Assembly: GCA_945859605.1 (NCBI GenBank)
Contig: OX243824.1
Span: 23,094,417-23,158,416 of the forward strand
Length of the DNA: 64,000 nucleotides
From: Lumbricus rubellus
Lineage: Eukaryota; Annelida; Clitellata; Crassiclitellata; Lumbricidae
Direction of reading: 5' to 3'
Positions 33,016 to 44,000 of this stretch are shown piece after piece. A model generated the notes under the pieces. That model was given only the letters and a program-made list of their open reading frames with translations. It was not told the DNA's origin and did not search any database. The position numbers and the translations under genes were made by a program. The stretch's first letter is position 1, and every line of letters begins with the position of its first letter.

Positions 33016-33434
33016 CAAGGCCGTATCTAGGGGGTGTTTTGGGTGTTTGAACACCCCCCGAAATGGAAAATGTAAAAATAATATAATGCATTTACTAGCA
33101 CATAATGTAAAAATGATTAAATAAAACCATGAAAACACCATCCGAAATGGAAAATGTAAAAATAATAGAATATATTCACTAGCACACGATGACAAAAATC
33201 ATGAAATTAGGCGAAAGATACTGAGAATGCCATTTCCGATGACTTGAAAAAGGTCTTCAGAAATTTTTACAACTAGAAAAAGTGTCTTAAGAAATTTTGA
33301 CGGCTAAAAACCGGTGTCTTCTAACATTTTTGCCACTAAAAAGGTGTTTTTTGAAATTTTGGCGACTAGAAAAGTCGTCAGAAATTCTCCGCCGAGAAAA
33401 CACCCCCCGAAATCAAATCCTGGCTACGGCCTTG
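33016..33434. mobile_element. hAT-like MITE, 419 bp
   Basis: 8-bp duplication GGCCTACT (33008-33015, 33435-33442). Perfect 10-bp ends CAAGGCCGTA / TACGGCCTTG. Subterminal C/G runs (GGGGGTGTTTTGGGTG on the left, CACCCCCCGAAATC on the right). Internal direct repeats of CCGAAATGGAAAATGTAAAA at about 33057 and 33141, and a short array of TTTTTGCCACTAAAAAGG type units. Confidence 0.85.
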
Positions 33435-33442
33435 GGCCTACT

Positions 33443-34375
33443 AGCCTATCATCTGCAGAAAATCAACACAAATAGATACGTCTGAACAAGTCATAACTGA
33501 CGTAGAAATACTATTTAGATAATCCTATAGGCTACTTATGTACTCAAGTAGCATCAATCCATCAGTCTCTAACTGACAAATTAATATATGAGGGCCTATG
33601 CTTACCAAATGTCGGGTATTATGTACTATCCATGAACACGTAGGCCCTAACGATGCTGTGCTGGTTAACATGAAACCTTTTCAGCCTGCATTTTTTTGTA
33701 GAAATGCTAGGCTGTTTATCTCTTGTCCACATATTGAGTGCAAAAATCGTCAATCATCTCTTATCAAAATAGTATACAGTGTCAGTCACGCTTGTTGCAC
33801 ATCATCATAGTAAGAATAATTAATTAGTCAGGCCTTATTGCAGTGGATGCTATTGGTATTTCAGCATCGAAGCCCGCAGCTTTCAGGCACCCGCCGCGGT
33901 TATATATTGTGCTTATGTGGTTGACCGGGGGGGGGGTACTGGGTAGGTTGTCAGAGGTAGGCCTTTCTAATGCAATCAAAGCACCTCTGCCTGGATTATA
34001 CCTTAATGCGACCATGGCTTTAATCAAGGCTAATAGGCCTACCTTAATGGAAATGTAGCGTCATCAGACCTGCTAGCCATGTGATTGCCAAAACTGTATA
34101 TTATAGTCATATTTATTCTGAATTTTTAAATTAAAATAAAGCATCTATACCGTCATTAATGTGATAATTATCAGATCGATGAATAAAAATATGGTGAGGT
34201 TGGAATCGGTGGACGGTTTGTCATGGCTTATGTCGTATATTAATTTTACGTTTTACTTATTCAGTATCTCTGAATAAGATTCTCCCTCGTGCAATAATAT
34301 TTCATCAATTTTTGACAGTTTAATATATTGTTTCATTGATTGATTGATTCATTCGTTCGTTAGTTCGTTCGTTCA
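33443..34375. other. No gene recognised
   Basis: Short ORFs only (33598-33810, 33824-34058). A short TTCGTTCGTTAG run lies near 34352. Confidence 0.4.
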
Positions 34376-34625
34376 TTAAAAAGATTTATAATTTGTCGCC
34401 CCTTTCCTATCAAGGCAATTACTCAGAAGCGCTCCCGATTCGCTCACGGCTATAAAAGACAGTTTGGAAAAATGCATAGAAAAGGTCGGAGAAATAAATA
34501 AACAAATAATCCGTTCCAAAGCGAGGGCCAGCCACTGAGAAGACACGATTGTCCTTCGTGTATGTGCGGGCAACAGGGATGATGATAACACCCTGTTCAG
34601 TTGGCAGAGTTGTGAGCCAGTGCAA
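34376..34625 (-). pseudogene. CR1-like LINE C-terminal relic
   Basis: The minus strand gives RVFSVAGPRFGT (compare AFSVAGPRCWNSLP in the intact LINE at 56627) and a following 3' tail GGGAGCGCTTCTGAG...GGGGCGACAAATTATAAA. 5'-truncated. Confidence 0.6.
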
Positions 34626-34805
34626 TCAATGTAGGATAGCAGAGATTGCGATTATAGGCCGCAACAAGTCACAGCAACGATCGCCGGACCCGATGGCCCA
34701 GCATGATTATCAGCATATAACTTTATCCAAATGCGGGAGTTGAAATTAGATATCAACAAGGGTGCAAGTTGTCTGTCACGTGTCAAGAAACATCGAACAG
34801 TTCAT

Positions 34806-34811
34806 TATATA
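34806..34811 (+). promoter_or_regulatory. Possible TATA box of the coiled-coil gene
   Basis: TATATA in TTCATTATATACATGC, about 100 bp before the ATG at 34909; position plausible only. Confidence 0.3.
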
Positions 34812-34908
34812 CATGCTCCAGCTTATTCATTATTGTTGTCAAAGAGTAGCAGTCGATTGCTGGTCGAGTAGCCCATTCACAGGGTAGCCTTCGCAGAGTA
34901 AGCTAGTC

Positions 34909-36115
34909 ATGAGGTATGCAATGGCATATTGTTTCGCATCGTTTGCAGTGATGCTGATAACGCATGAAACTATCTTTCCAGTGAATGGTCAATGCACTAA
35001 ACAGGGCTGCGATAATAGAGACCCATTAATCAACATCGTTGCTGAGATACAGCAGCTGAGAGATGACCTGTTTAATGAGCTAGACAAGAAAGTTCAAAGT
35101 ATTCACGAGCATCTTAATGCATCGCTTCAAGAAATGAAAAGTACGCATCACACCGTAAATATGAGTCTTCAAGCGGTTGACAGACGTCTTCTGGAACACG
35201 ATGTCTATGTGAAGCAAAGTCAAAGTTTTCATGAACTTCTTAATGCATCGGTTCAAGAGCTGAAAACTACCGTTCTGACAGGTCTTCAAGAGGTAGACCT
35301 TCGACGTTCCAACGAGCATGATATCTACATCAAACAAGGCCAAAGTATCCATGAACTTCTTAATGAATCATTAAAGGAAATAAAAAATCGGCATGATACA
35401 GCTACAGAGGTTGACCGACAGCGCCTTCAGGATCACGCTATTTACCTCAAGCAGACTCAAGGTTTTCATGATCTTCTCAATAAATCGTTTCAAGAAGTGA
35501 AAAGTCAGTACAGCACTGTCAATTTAAGTCTTCAAGCAGTTGACCGACGTCTTCTGCAGCAAAGTGTCTGCATTACGCAAGGTCAAAATATTCATAAGCT
35601 TATTAACGAATCCGCTCAACAGACAAAACGTGAACATGATGTTATAATGACAAGTCTCCAGGACGTGGATCGACGTTCTCAGGAGAATAACAACTACATC
35701 AAGCAAGTTCCAATTATTCGTGGACTTCTTAATGGTTCATTTCAAGAAATGAAAAGTCAACATCTCTCTATCAATATGAGTCTTCAAGCAGTTGACCGAC
35801 GTCTTCTGCAGCAGACTGTCTGCATTACGCAAGGTCAAAGTATTCACAAGCTTATTAACGACTCCGTTCAACAAACAAAACGTCAACACGATGCTGTAAT
35901 GACAAGTCTCCAAGACGTGGATCGACGTACTCTGGAGAATAACAACTACATCAAGCAAGTTGCAATTATTCGTGGACTTCTTAATGGTTCATTTCAATCA
36001 ATTAAAAGTCAACATGACTCTATGAATTTAAGCATTCGAGCAGTTGACCGACGTCTCCAGAGTTATCAAATGGACATCACGAATCAAACTCAAAAATCAT
36101 GGAAGCTCATTAATG
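34909..36115 (+). CDS. Secreted coiled-coil protein, first exon (fibrinogen-related type)
   Basis: It starts with a signal peptide (MRYAMAYCFASFAVMLIT; cleavage probably before QCTKQGC). A short Cys pair is followed by about 370 residues of coiled coil made of repeated blocks with LLN.S.QE.K, SLQAVDRRL and IKQ.Q..HELL. Many NxS/T sites are present. Two adjacent 84-residue blocks (35509-35760, 35761-36012) are near copies. The frame runs to a stop at 36147, but a donor AATG|GTAAAG at 36115 in phase 1 fits the phase-1 introns of the FReD exons seen at 2969-5466, so the visible end is probably an exon end. Such N-terminal coiled coils precede fibrinogen-like domains in oligomeric lectins. No downstream FReD exon was found in this window, so the assignment is inference. 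Confidence 0.65.
35509..36012 (+). repeat. Two 252-bp in-frame tandem units in the coiled coil
   Basis: Units 35509-35760 and 35761-36012 encode 84 residues each (SLQAVDRRLLQQ, CITQGQ.IHKLIN, MTSLQDVDRR, NNNYIKQV, IIRGLLNGSFQ). The few differences show a recent duplication that kept frame and heptad register. Confidence 0.9.
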
Positions 36116-36159
36116 GTAAAGTGAAAGTGTATCAAGTAATATTGTAGGACTATTTCATA

Positions 36160-36560
36160 AAGCATTTATAAAGCGCCTACAGTAGGGCGAATCGTTCAGA
36201 AGCGCTCCCAGAGCGCAAGGACACGAGAGAAGATATAGGTTTTTAGAAAATAAAACGAAGAGGAGAGATTACCAGCTAGAAGTCGAGATCGAGTAGATGA
36301 GGACAGCATATTCCAAAGAGAACTGAAGGATAAGAACTCAGCTATTGATGTTTTAGAATGAGGAATAACATATCAGATCCGTTTGAGGAGCGAAGTGAAC
36401 GATGCGAGGAGGCTGAGAGAAGTCGGAGTATTACATCGGCTAGATTTTTCGGGGCAAGACCCCGGTGTGTTATGGAGGCTAAGAAGACGAATTTGAATTT
36501 AAAGCTTGCAGCCAGAAGACGCCAATGCAGTTGGTCAAACATGAGGGCAGAAATTTGAGA
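36160..36560 (-). pseudogene. CR1-like LINE C-terminal relic
   Basis: The minus ORF has FDQLHWRLLAASFKFKF, GLAPKNLADVI and RSLRSSNGSD, the typical 'LHWLPV..RI.FKL...APSYL.D' tail of CR1-type ORF2. It is followed by GGGAGCGCTTCTGAAC...GGCGCTTTATAAATG. 5'-truncated. Confidence 0.65.
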
Positions 36561-36844
36561 GAAGAGTGGTAGGTCTAGTTGTGTTATTTAGCTGGTGGCA
36601 GAATATAAGACGAACTGTAGAGGAGAAATGTGAGTCTTGGGCAGAACAATTAGAAGGAAATTGGACTGGTCAATTCGGGAGTAAATGAAGGCATGTACCA
36701 GAGTGGTAAAAACAGAAGACGAAACAGAAAACTGAACAACCCTGAGACGCAATAAATGAAAACATGAAAAACGTGTAAGGTTAAGAATTATGGTCTTTAC
36801 AAAAAGAGCTAGTGATCATCAGGTTACGTGGGCCCAAACAATAC
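36561..36844. other. No gene recognised
   Basis: Purine-rich, possibly more of the LINE relic. Confidence 0.3.
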
Positions 36845-37895
36845 TCCTAGGTTTTTTGCCAATATCTTGGCCAAAAGTATGAATTCGAAATAAAATTTTA
36901 CAGCCTGAAAGACAATTCATATTTGCACTGATGGCCTAATTTAATCAAAATAATTAAGACAGAAAAAAGTTATACCACTTTCAGTGAGGCCACCCACCGT
37001 TTTTTGACGATTCAAAATTGTAACGCAACAAAAAGGAACAAAAAAGTGATTTTATCAAGTCGTGTCTCAAATAACTGTTTGGAAATTAACTTGTTAGTGA
37101 TTCACAACTGGTGTTCAATATGCCCATCACCAGGGCCAAAATTTCTGTTGAGTCTCTTTGCAAAGTTCTTGATGACACGTTGGAAAGGCAAATCTTCTCA
37201 TATCAAATCCAGTGCGCCAATCAATTCTCTTATCGCTCTTGGTTTTGGTTGCAGATTCTGATATTTCTTCAGCATAGCTCTCCGCAATTGATTATCAATA
37301 CGCAGGGTTCAAATCCGGAGATTCGGGGTCATTGTCTTTCTCAATAAAACCAGAACAATCGACCTTGAGCCGATCTCTGTTCATTCATGGCAAATCTTTT
37401 AAATCTCAGCTTAACTCTTAGCCTAATCATTGCGTCTCACTACTAAGTCTTATCAGAGTAAACATTGCTCATAGCCTTATAATATAGGCCTAAGGTTATG
37501 AGCAATGATATTATCTCCAGGATCTTGCTCAATAGGTGTCTGAATACACATTTTTGTCTGTCATTGACACCTTGACCCCTTTCATTTTTTTTAAATTTGA
37601 ATTTCACTGCTTTAATAGCAAAATTATGAATCTGACACATTCCTTATTTACCAACATGACTGTCATCTTGCTAAGTGACTTCACAGTGACGTGCGGCTAT
37701 AATAGTCCTATAGTATACTAGTACTCTGTTTCTTTTTAAAATTCTAATAATAATGATCATCCGGCAATATCAAGGCAATTTAATAACATTTGTTTCAGAT
37801 GAGACTTAAATCGTGCTTTTGCTACTTTTTGTTGGGTAAGGTTTTTGAATCGTCAAAAAACGGTGGGTGTCTTCACTTAAAGTGGCATAGGGAAG
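36845..37895 (-). mobile_element. Mariner-like element relic
   Basis: The left part (TAGGTTTTTTGCCAATATCT, CACCCACCGTTTTTTGACGA) is repeated inverted at 37840-37890 (TCGTCAAAAAACGGTGGGTG). The same ends occur in the element at 63119, which still has CAGGGTGCGCC at its TA junction. On the minus strand 37100-37220 reads FQRVIKNFAKRLNRNFGPGD and GHIEHQL, like the C-terminus of mariner-type transposases (R...C....G.HFEHL). Stops and truncated ends make it inactive. Confidence 0.6.
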
Positions 37896-38033
37896 AGCGG
37901 GGAAAGACGCCCATGCGGGGTCAGATGCCCATTCCCGTATTTTCGCAGTTTAGCGTTCCAAACAAGTTTTAAGCAAGTAGACTATTTCCTGACACAGCGC
38001 CATGCATATTAATATCAGTAATTGCGATATTAA

Positions 38034-40083
38034 CCCATTAGTGCCTAGCGTCCCCAAAAATGGAACACCACTTCAAAAATTCACAGAAAATTAAATATGC
38101 ATGGAAGATGCAATTTAATGTAATAGCCGTCATGCCAACATGTTGATGAAGTGATTCTGGCGAAAAATGCGCACCCCAACAAATTGTTTTTAATCAGGCC
38201 ATTGACCTATTTTAGAAAATGTAAACATTGCGGACATTCCGCTTCTTATTAAACATTTTGTGTGTGCATTTCTACAAATCTGTCTTTGGTTTCACAAACG
38301 TTGGTTTATACTAATACATAAATAATTATATAAAATTAATTTTAATAAAATATAACATATGCATTTTATCACTGAAGCGCTGTCCCATTTTTGAGGACGC
38401 AAGGCACGAATGGGTACGTGAAGTTCAGTACACGCAGTTTTGCATCTTGTAAGACATTTTATTCAAATATTGTTTGAAAAGAAGTATAAACGGCGGTTTG
38501 TAGGCAGAAGTAGGCCTATCACTCAGTGAGAGTTAGCATTGCATAATGTTATTTGACTCAAAAATTTATTGACAACTTCAACTATAGGCTACATCAGGCC
38601 TATGTATATATGTATAGCCTACACGAATATTTCACATGGATAGAAATCGTCCAGAATTTACTAGGCCTATGCAATTTAGTGCAAAATAATAGTCAAAATG
38701 CACTCATTCTCTTGTATGCAATTGCTAGAAAATTAAATTTAGTAATTTAATTTATTATAATTTATTTCAAATATATAAGAAAAAATCATTCGCGATGTAA
38801 TTTGTCATTCTTTTCTAAGGTGTCAGCCAAACTCAAGAAATGCCATTGTGCATTGTGCTCAATATAACATTCCTGTAACATTTCCAGTTAGGCCTACTAC
38901 AATTTCAGGTAGGCCTAATGACTAGTCAATGGCATGGTACTATGTTGAATACACCACTCAGCTTTTGTTCTGATTCACATCCATGTCACCATATGGATGA
39001 GTTGGTACGTGGATCCAAAGCTGGATTAGTCAGGAGGCATATTGGTTGTCAATTCAGTTGACTCCTACTAACAACAGGTGGTGCTTTCACCACTTCCTTA
39101 CCACTCTCAGACTGCAACTAAGCCTTGTTGGCTACACACACTGTTCGTTGAATACACCACAATGTCATGGTTACTTTACTCAGTCAGACCTATAATGGAG
39201 TTGGGGTCATGAGTCCTCAACTTGGTGTGGGTGGTCATTGCAACAGCTATGTTGTGTAGGCTACTATGACTACTTCTTTACCACTCTGAGACTGCTACAG
39301 CAGTTGAGCAAAATATACCACCATTGAGACGATACAGGCCAACAAATGTGGAGATTTTCACCTCCTTTGGTTGAGCTGTTCAATAGAGAAAAGTGAGGGC
39401 CAGTTCATGGATCTAATTACATACTGTGTCTATTAGGGAAATGAAAGCTGACTGTATGAACTAAAAAACACTAGATTCCATCTGTTGTAACTCAGATGCA
39501 TTGTGCGAATGAAAGTGTGCGAAAAGTTTGAGAAAAATGAAATGTCGGTCCACATAAAAAGGGTTAGGCCAACAATCTACTACACAAAAACAGTCAAAAG
39601 CAATTTAGCACTTGAAACAGCTTCATGTAACTGTCTTATAATCTTTCTATAACAGTGTTGGTCGCTATTGCTACAGGATGTTGATCTGAGACATGAACAG
39701 CATTATTACGATATGCTGCGTGTAAGCAATTCATTTCAAAATATCAACAATTTTGCATAAAAATGTATCCAGGCATGCCATTTTTGCTGCAATTTTGCTT
39801 ATAAATTTGATTTCCAATGATTCTGAGTACAAATTATATATCTGTTCTCTTAACTAGACTGTATCAACAGTCTTGAGTGATATAATCTGTACATATCCCC
39901 ATGTAAATCTTCACGTACCCTTTCGTGCCTAGCGTCCCCCAAAATGGGACGCTTCAAAAACTTGCTCCTAAAGCATCAAAAGCAAAACTTTTGCAGAATT
40001 TGTGTTAGGTATTGTCCTAACTCATCATTTGCAACAGAGTTTTTATATTCTGAGATGATTTTGAAAAATCAGGCACTAATGGG
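38034..40083. mobile_element. piggyBac-like non-autonomous element 2, 2050 bp
   Basis: TTAA on both sides (38030-38033, 40084-40087) with inverted ends CCCATTAGTGCC / GGCACTAATGGG, both reading CCC inward from TTAA. Behind the left end is CTAGCGTCCCCAAAAATGG. Related palindromic modules lie at 38385-38425 and 39912-39957, inverted to each other (GTGCCTAGCGTCCCCCAAAA, then TGGGACGC). The ORF at 38553-38750 has no recognised domain. There is no transposase. Confidence 0.8.
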
Positions 40084-40264
40084 TTAAAGCTGTTTGACAT
40101 CAGGTATAACCAAAAGTTTGTTTTTAGCATAGTTGTAAAAAAAAGTTTTTCCCATTTTTATTCTCTCCCAGAAACTACTTTTTATTTTTATTTTTTTTCG
40201 CAACGTTTTATTTTATTTTAAATTTTTTATGCAACTTTGTTTATATATTTCGTCGCCTCAGAAT

Positions 40265-40447
40265 TAACTTGTCGTATATCCATTTTTTTCAAAATCGAGC
40301 TTAGACTTGTTTTGCAGCAAAAAATTGTTTATCTTTCTTCACTGTTAGGCCTAACCGTTAGGAGATACGACGAGTCGTTTTAAAGATATTCCACGAAAAC
40401 TACTTGTCGTATGTCCATTTTCAGAATGATCTTTGTCGTATCTCCTA
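40265..40447. repeat. GTCGTATNTCC motif cluster, left half
   Basis: The motif appears near 40271 (GTCGTATATCC), 40361 (complement GGAGATACGAC), 40408 (GTCGTATGTCC) and 40435 (GTCGTATCTCC). It continues beyond the LTR element at 47360. Confidence 0.75.
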
Positions 40448-40958
40448 TGTGATAACCTCCTTGTGATCACCTCCTCCTATCAGTCTCTTCGGAAGCTTCT
40501 TCGTATAAGTTCGTGGTAGCATAGGCCTATCCCTAGATAACTGTTTCATTAGCTAAATGGCTAGGTAAAGAATCTACAGACTTTCACTGTTTTGTAACCA
40601 ACAACGACGACGTGTTTAAGTCTTCTTATTATACTCCAAAATCCGATGTAAAGTAAAACGATCAGCAACAACACAACAATGACTACACTTGCGTTATCAT
40701 AACAACTACACGACTACTACCTTCATCAGTCTACTCTATCGCAGCTCAACAACAACTATTACAGCCTATCTCAACGGCTCTCAACACACAACACTCCTTC
40801 TTCACTTCCACTCCCTCCTTGTACACTCAACGTACGCTCGTCTAGACATCACGCGCTGTCCAGACAAATCACCTGTCCAGACGCCGCGCGCCAATTTGCA
40901 GTTGGCCTACCTGCGTCGCTGTACGACAATCGTCGTACACTGATTAAATTAGCTTACA
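40448..40958 (-). repeat. 3' LTR of Gmr1-like copy 2
   Basis: On the plus strand TGTGATAACC ... AGCTTACA. Differences from the other LTR that I can see: CGCAGCTC versus CGCAACTC, one extra A in GACAAATC, and CGTACACT versus CGTGCACT. Confidence 0.92.
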
Positions 40959-40961
40959 TTA

Positions 40962-40978
40962 CCTCCTTCCTTTCTTTT
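40962..40978 (-). promoter_or_regulatory. Polypurine tract of Gmr1-like copy 2
   Basis: The complement reads AAAAGAAAGGAAGGAGG, one base different from copy 1, three bases before the LTR. Confidence 0.85.
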
Positions 40979-41075
40979 GAAGAGAGCTAATTAATCTTAA
41001 AAATTAGCGAACGTATAATGCTTAAACTAAATACAAACAATTCCTATACTAAATGCAATCACAAAATATCTTATA

Positions 41076-44000
41076 CTACAATCTCGATAAGCAGTCCGCT
41101 ACTACATTCAGCTTTCCCTTCTTATAGTTCAACAGAATGTCAAAATTTTGCAATGATAAAGACCATCGGACTAACTTAGCAGACTTCGACATTGACTCAG
41201 TCAAATAAACTAAAGGATTATGGTCAGTGAACACATTAATCTTGGAACCAATAATAATTTCTTTCAATTTGTTTAAAGCCCATATGATTGCATAGGCTTC
41301 CTTCTCAATCGTCGCCCATCTCCTCTGGGTATCTGTCAGCTTCTGACTGATAAATGAAACGGGACGTTCTATCCCCTCATCGTCCACTTGTGACAGCACA
41401 GCCCCCACAGCAAAATCACTGCTATCACAGTACAAATTAAATGGTTTGCCAACCTCGAACATGTATAAAATCACATTTGATAAAACAATTTCTTTAAGAG
41501 AATCAAAAGACTTCTGGTGGTCCTCAGTCCAAACAATGTTCTCAGGTGTCTGCTTGCTAGTTAAATCTGTTAATGGTTTAGCAATTTCAGCAAAATTACA
41601 AATAAATTGTCTGTAAAAACCAAAAAATCCTAACACTTGCTTCACTTGCTTCTTCGTTTCAGGGTTTTTCAATTTAATCAAACTGTCAATCCTATCTGGA
41701 TTCATCATCTTCTTCCCTGATCCTATGAGGTGACCGATGAATTTCACCTCACTCTTACCAAACACACATTTCTTCAAGTTCAAGGTTACATTATGCAGTC
41801 TTATTTGTTTCAAAAACAATTCTAAATGTTTCAAATGAATGTTCCAATCATCAGAATGTACTGCAATGTCATCAACATAGGGTTCAGTAAATGCATTAAT
41901 CGGTTGCAAAATCATGTTTATTGCTTTTACAAAAGTCCGTCCAGAGTTAATCATGCCAAACGGGACACGTGTAAATTCGTACAGTCCATTATGGGTAACG
42001 AATGCGGTTTTCCATTGGTCGGATTTCTTCACAGGACAAGTCCAGTAAGCACTGCGACAGTCCAAGACGGAAATAAACTTGGATTTCCCGACTTTGCTCA
42101 GCACGTCGTTGACGATCGGCATGGGATATCGACAATTTTCAGTATATGAATTCACATACCTGTAGTCGCACGCGAGTCTCAAGGATCCGTCCTTCTTCTT
42201 GACGATGACCAGCGGACTTGCCATTCTGCTCGACGACGGTTGAATGATGTTTGCTTTCAGCATCTCTTGTATTTGTTTGTCCACTTCTGCGCGGTATATC
42301 AGCGGTATTCGATAAGCCATGAACTCCTTCTCTCGAAAGTCCGGTCTCAGCACCACTTCGTGTTCTACCAATGTACATAATCCAGGTTTGTCCAAAAATC
42401 TGTCTGCATAACGGTTCAGTACATCCAGTAGCTGTTTCTGTTGCTCGCACGTAAGATGTCCGATCTGTTCATAGTCCAATTGCAGCGATTTCTGTGTCGT
42501 CTCTGCATGGTCTTCTTTCAATGGTAGCTCTACCACTGATCCGAATTCGTCGTCCTCTTCCACGATGAGACCACACGATAATGTTCTTGCGATGAACTTC
42601 CTCATTTTGTTGGCATGGACGATTCGTCGGCCGTTTTCATTCATGTCCACCAGATACGAATACTTGGATCTTCTTTGTAGTACTGTACATGGACCATGCC
42701 ATCGTGAGATCAATTTATTGGTTGACGTTGGATACAGGACGATGACGTTTTCTCCTGGTTCGAATTCTTTATCCTTGGCCCTCTTGTTGCATTGACTGGC
42801 GTATTGTTTTTGCTTTTCCTCTGCACAATTCTCAGCAAATATCAAAGCTTTCTCCATGTCTGCTCTTAAGTTCTTCAGGTACTTTGCTGGTTGTACTCCA
42901 ATGTTTGGCGGTAGATTTATTTCTTTGGTCCAGCTTTCCTTTAAGATAGTTAATGGTCCTCTTGGCATTTTTCCATACACCAGCAGATATGGTGCCACTC
43001 CTGTCGTTGCGTTAGGAACTTCTCTCAATGCCCATACGGTAAACGGAATGATTTTATGCCACTGTCTTGGATTTTCCACAATGACATGATGTACCATCTT
43101 CTTGAACGTCTGGTTCCATCTCTCGACTAATCCGGCTGCCTCTGGATGCCCCGGTGAATCGAATCGTGGACAGCATCCCATCAATTTCAAAAATTCTCTT
43201 GTAAGACTGGCTGTAAAATTCGTGCCTCTGTCGCTGGTGATCACAGACGGCACCCCCACGTCAATGAATAGCTTCATCAAAGCTTCGCACACAGCCTTAG
43301 CAGTCAATGACTTCAGCAAAAAGATTGTCGGCCATCTTGTACATGAATCCACTATGCACAAGCAATACTTATGCCCTGCTGCTGACTTCGGTTCTATTGG
43401 GCCTACCACGTCCATAGTCATCCGTCGGAATGGAACATCTTCCCTTGGAATTGGTGTAATCGGCACTCGATCCATCACCAAACTTCGTGCCTTCAGCTGA
43501 CACTTCTCACAGGACTTACAAAATTTCACCACGTCTCGACGCATCTTTGGCCAGACAAAGGACAACTTGATTCTCTCTCGGGTCTTCTCTTCTCCCAAGT
43601 GTCCGCCAAATACTGACTCGTGAGCTAATTCCATTACTTGAATTCTTCTCTCTTTCGGTAACACCAACTGGTACACTAGCTGATCCAGCATTTGATGTTT
43701 CTTATACATCAATCCATTCACCACGCTAAACTCTGATCCTTTGTCTTCAGCGATCCTCCACCACGATTTCAGTGACTCGTCATTTCTCTGCTGCTCCTCG
43801 AATTTCTTCGCATCTTCCAGCTGTCTTTCATCGTTCGAATTCTCTGTGAACAAGTCCCTCATACTTGTCTCCAGTTCAGCGTCGCTTCCGGAATCTTCAC
43901 TATCATTTCGTTCACATGCAGCCATCTCTTCTTCAGTTTCATTGTTCTCAGATGTTGTTCTTTCGTCATCTTGAATGCTGAGTTCATCTTCGCTGTCCGT

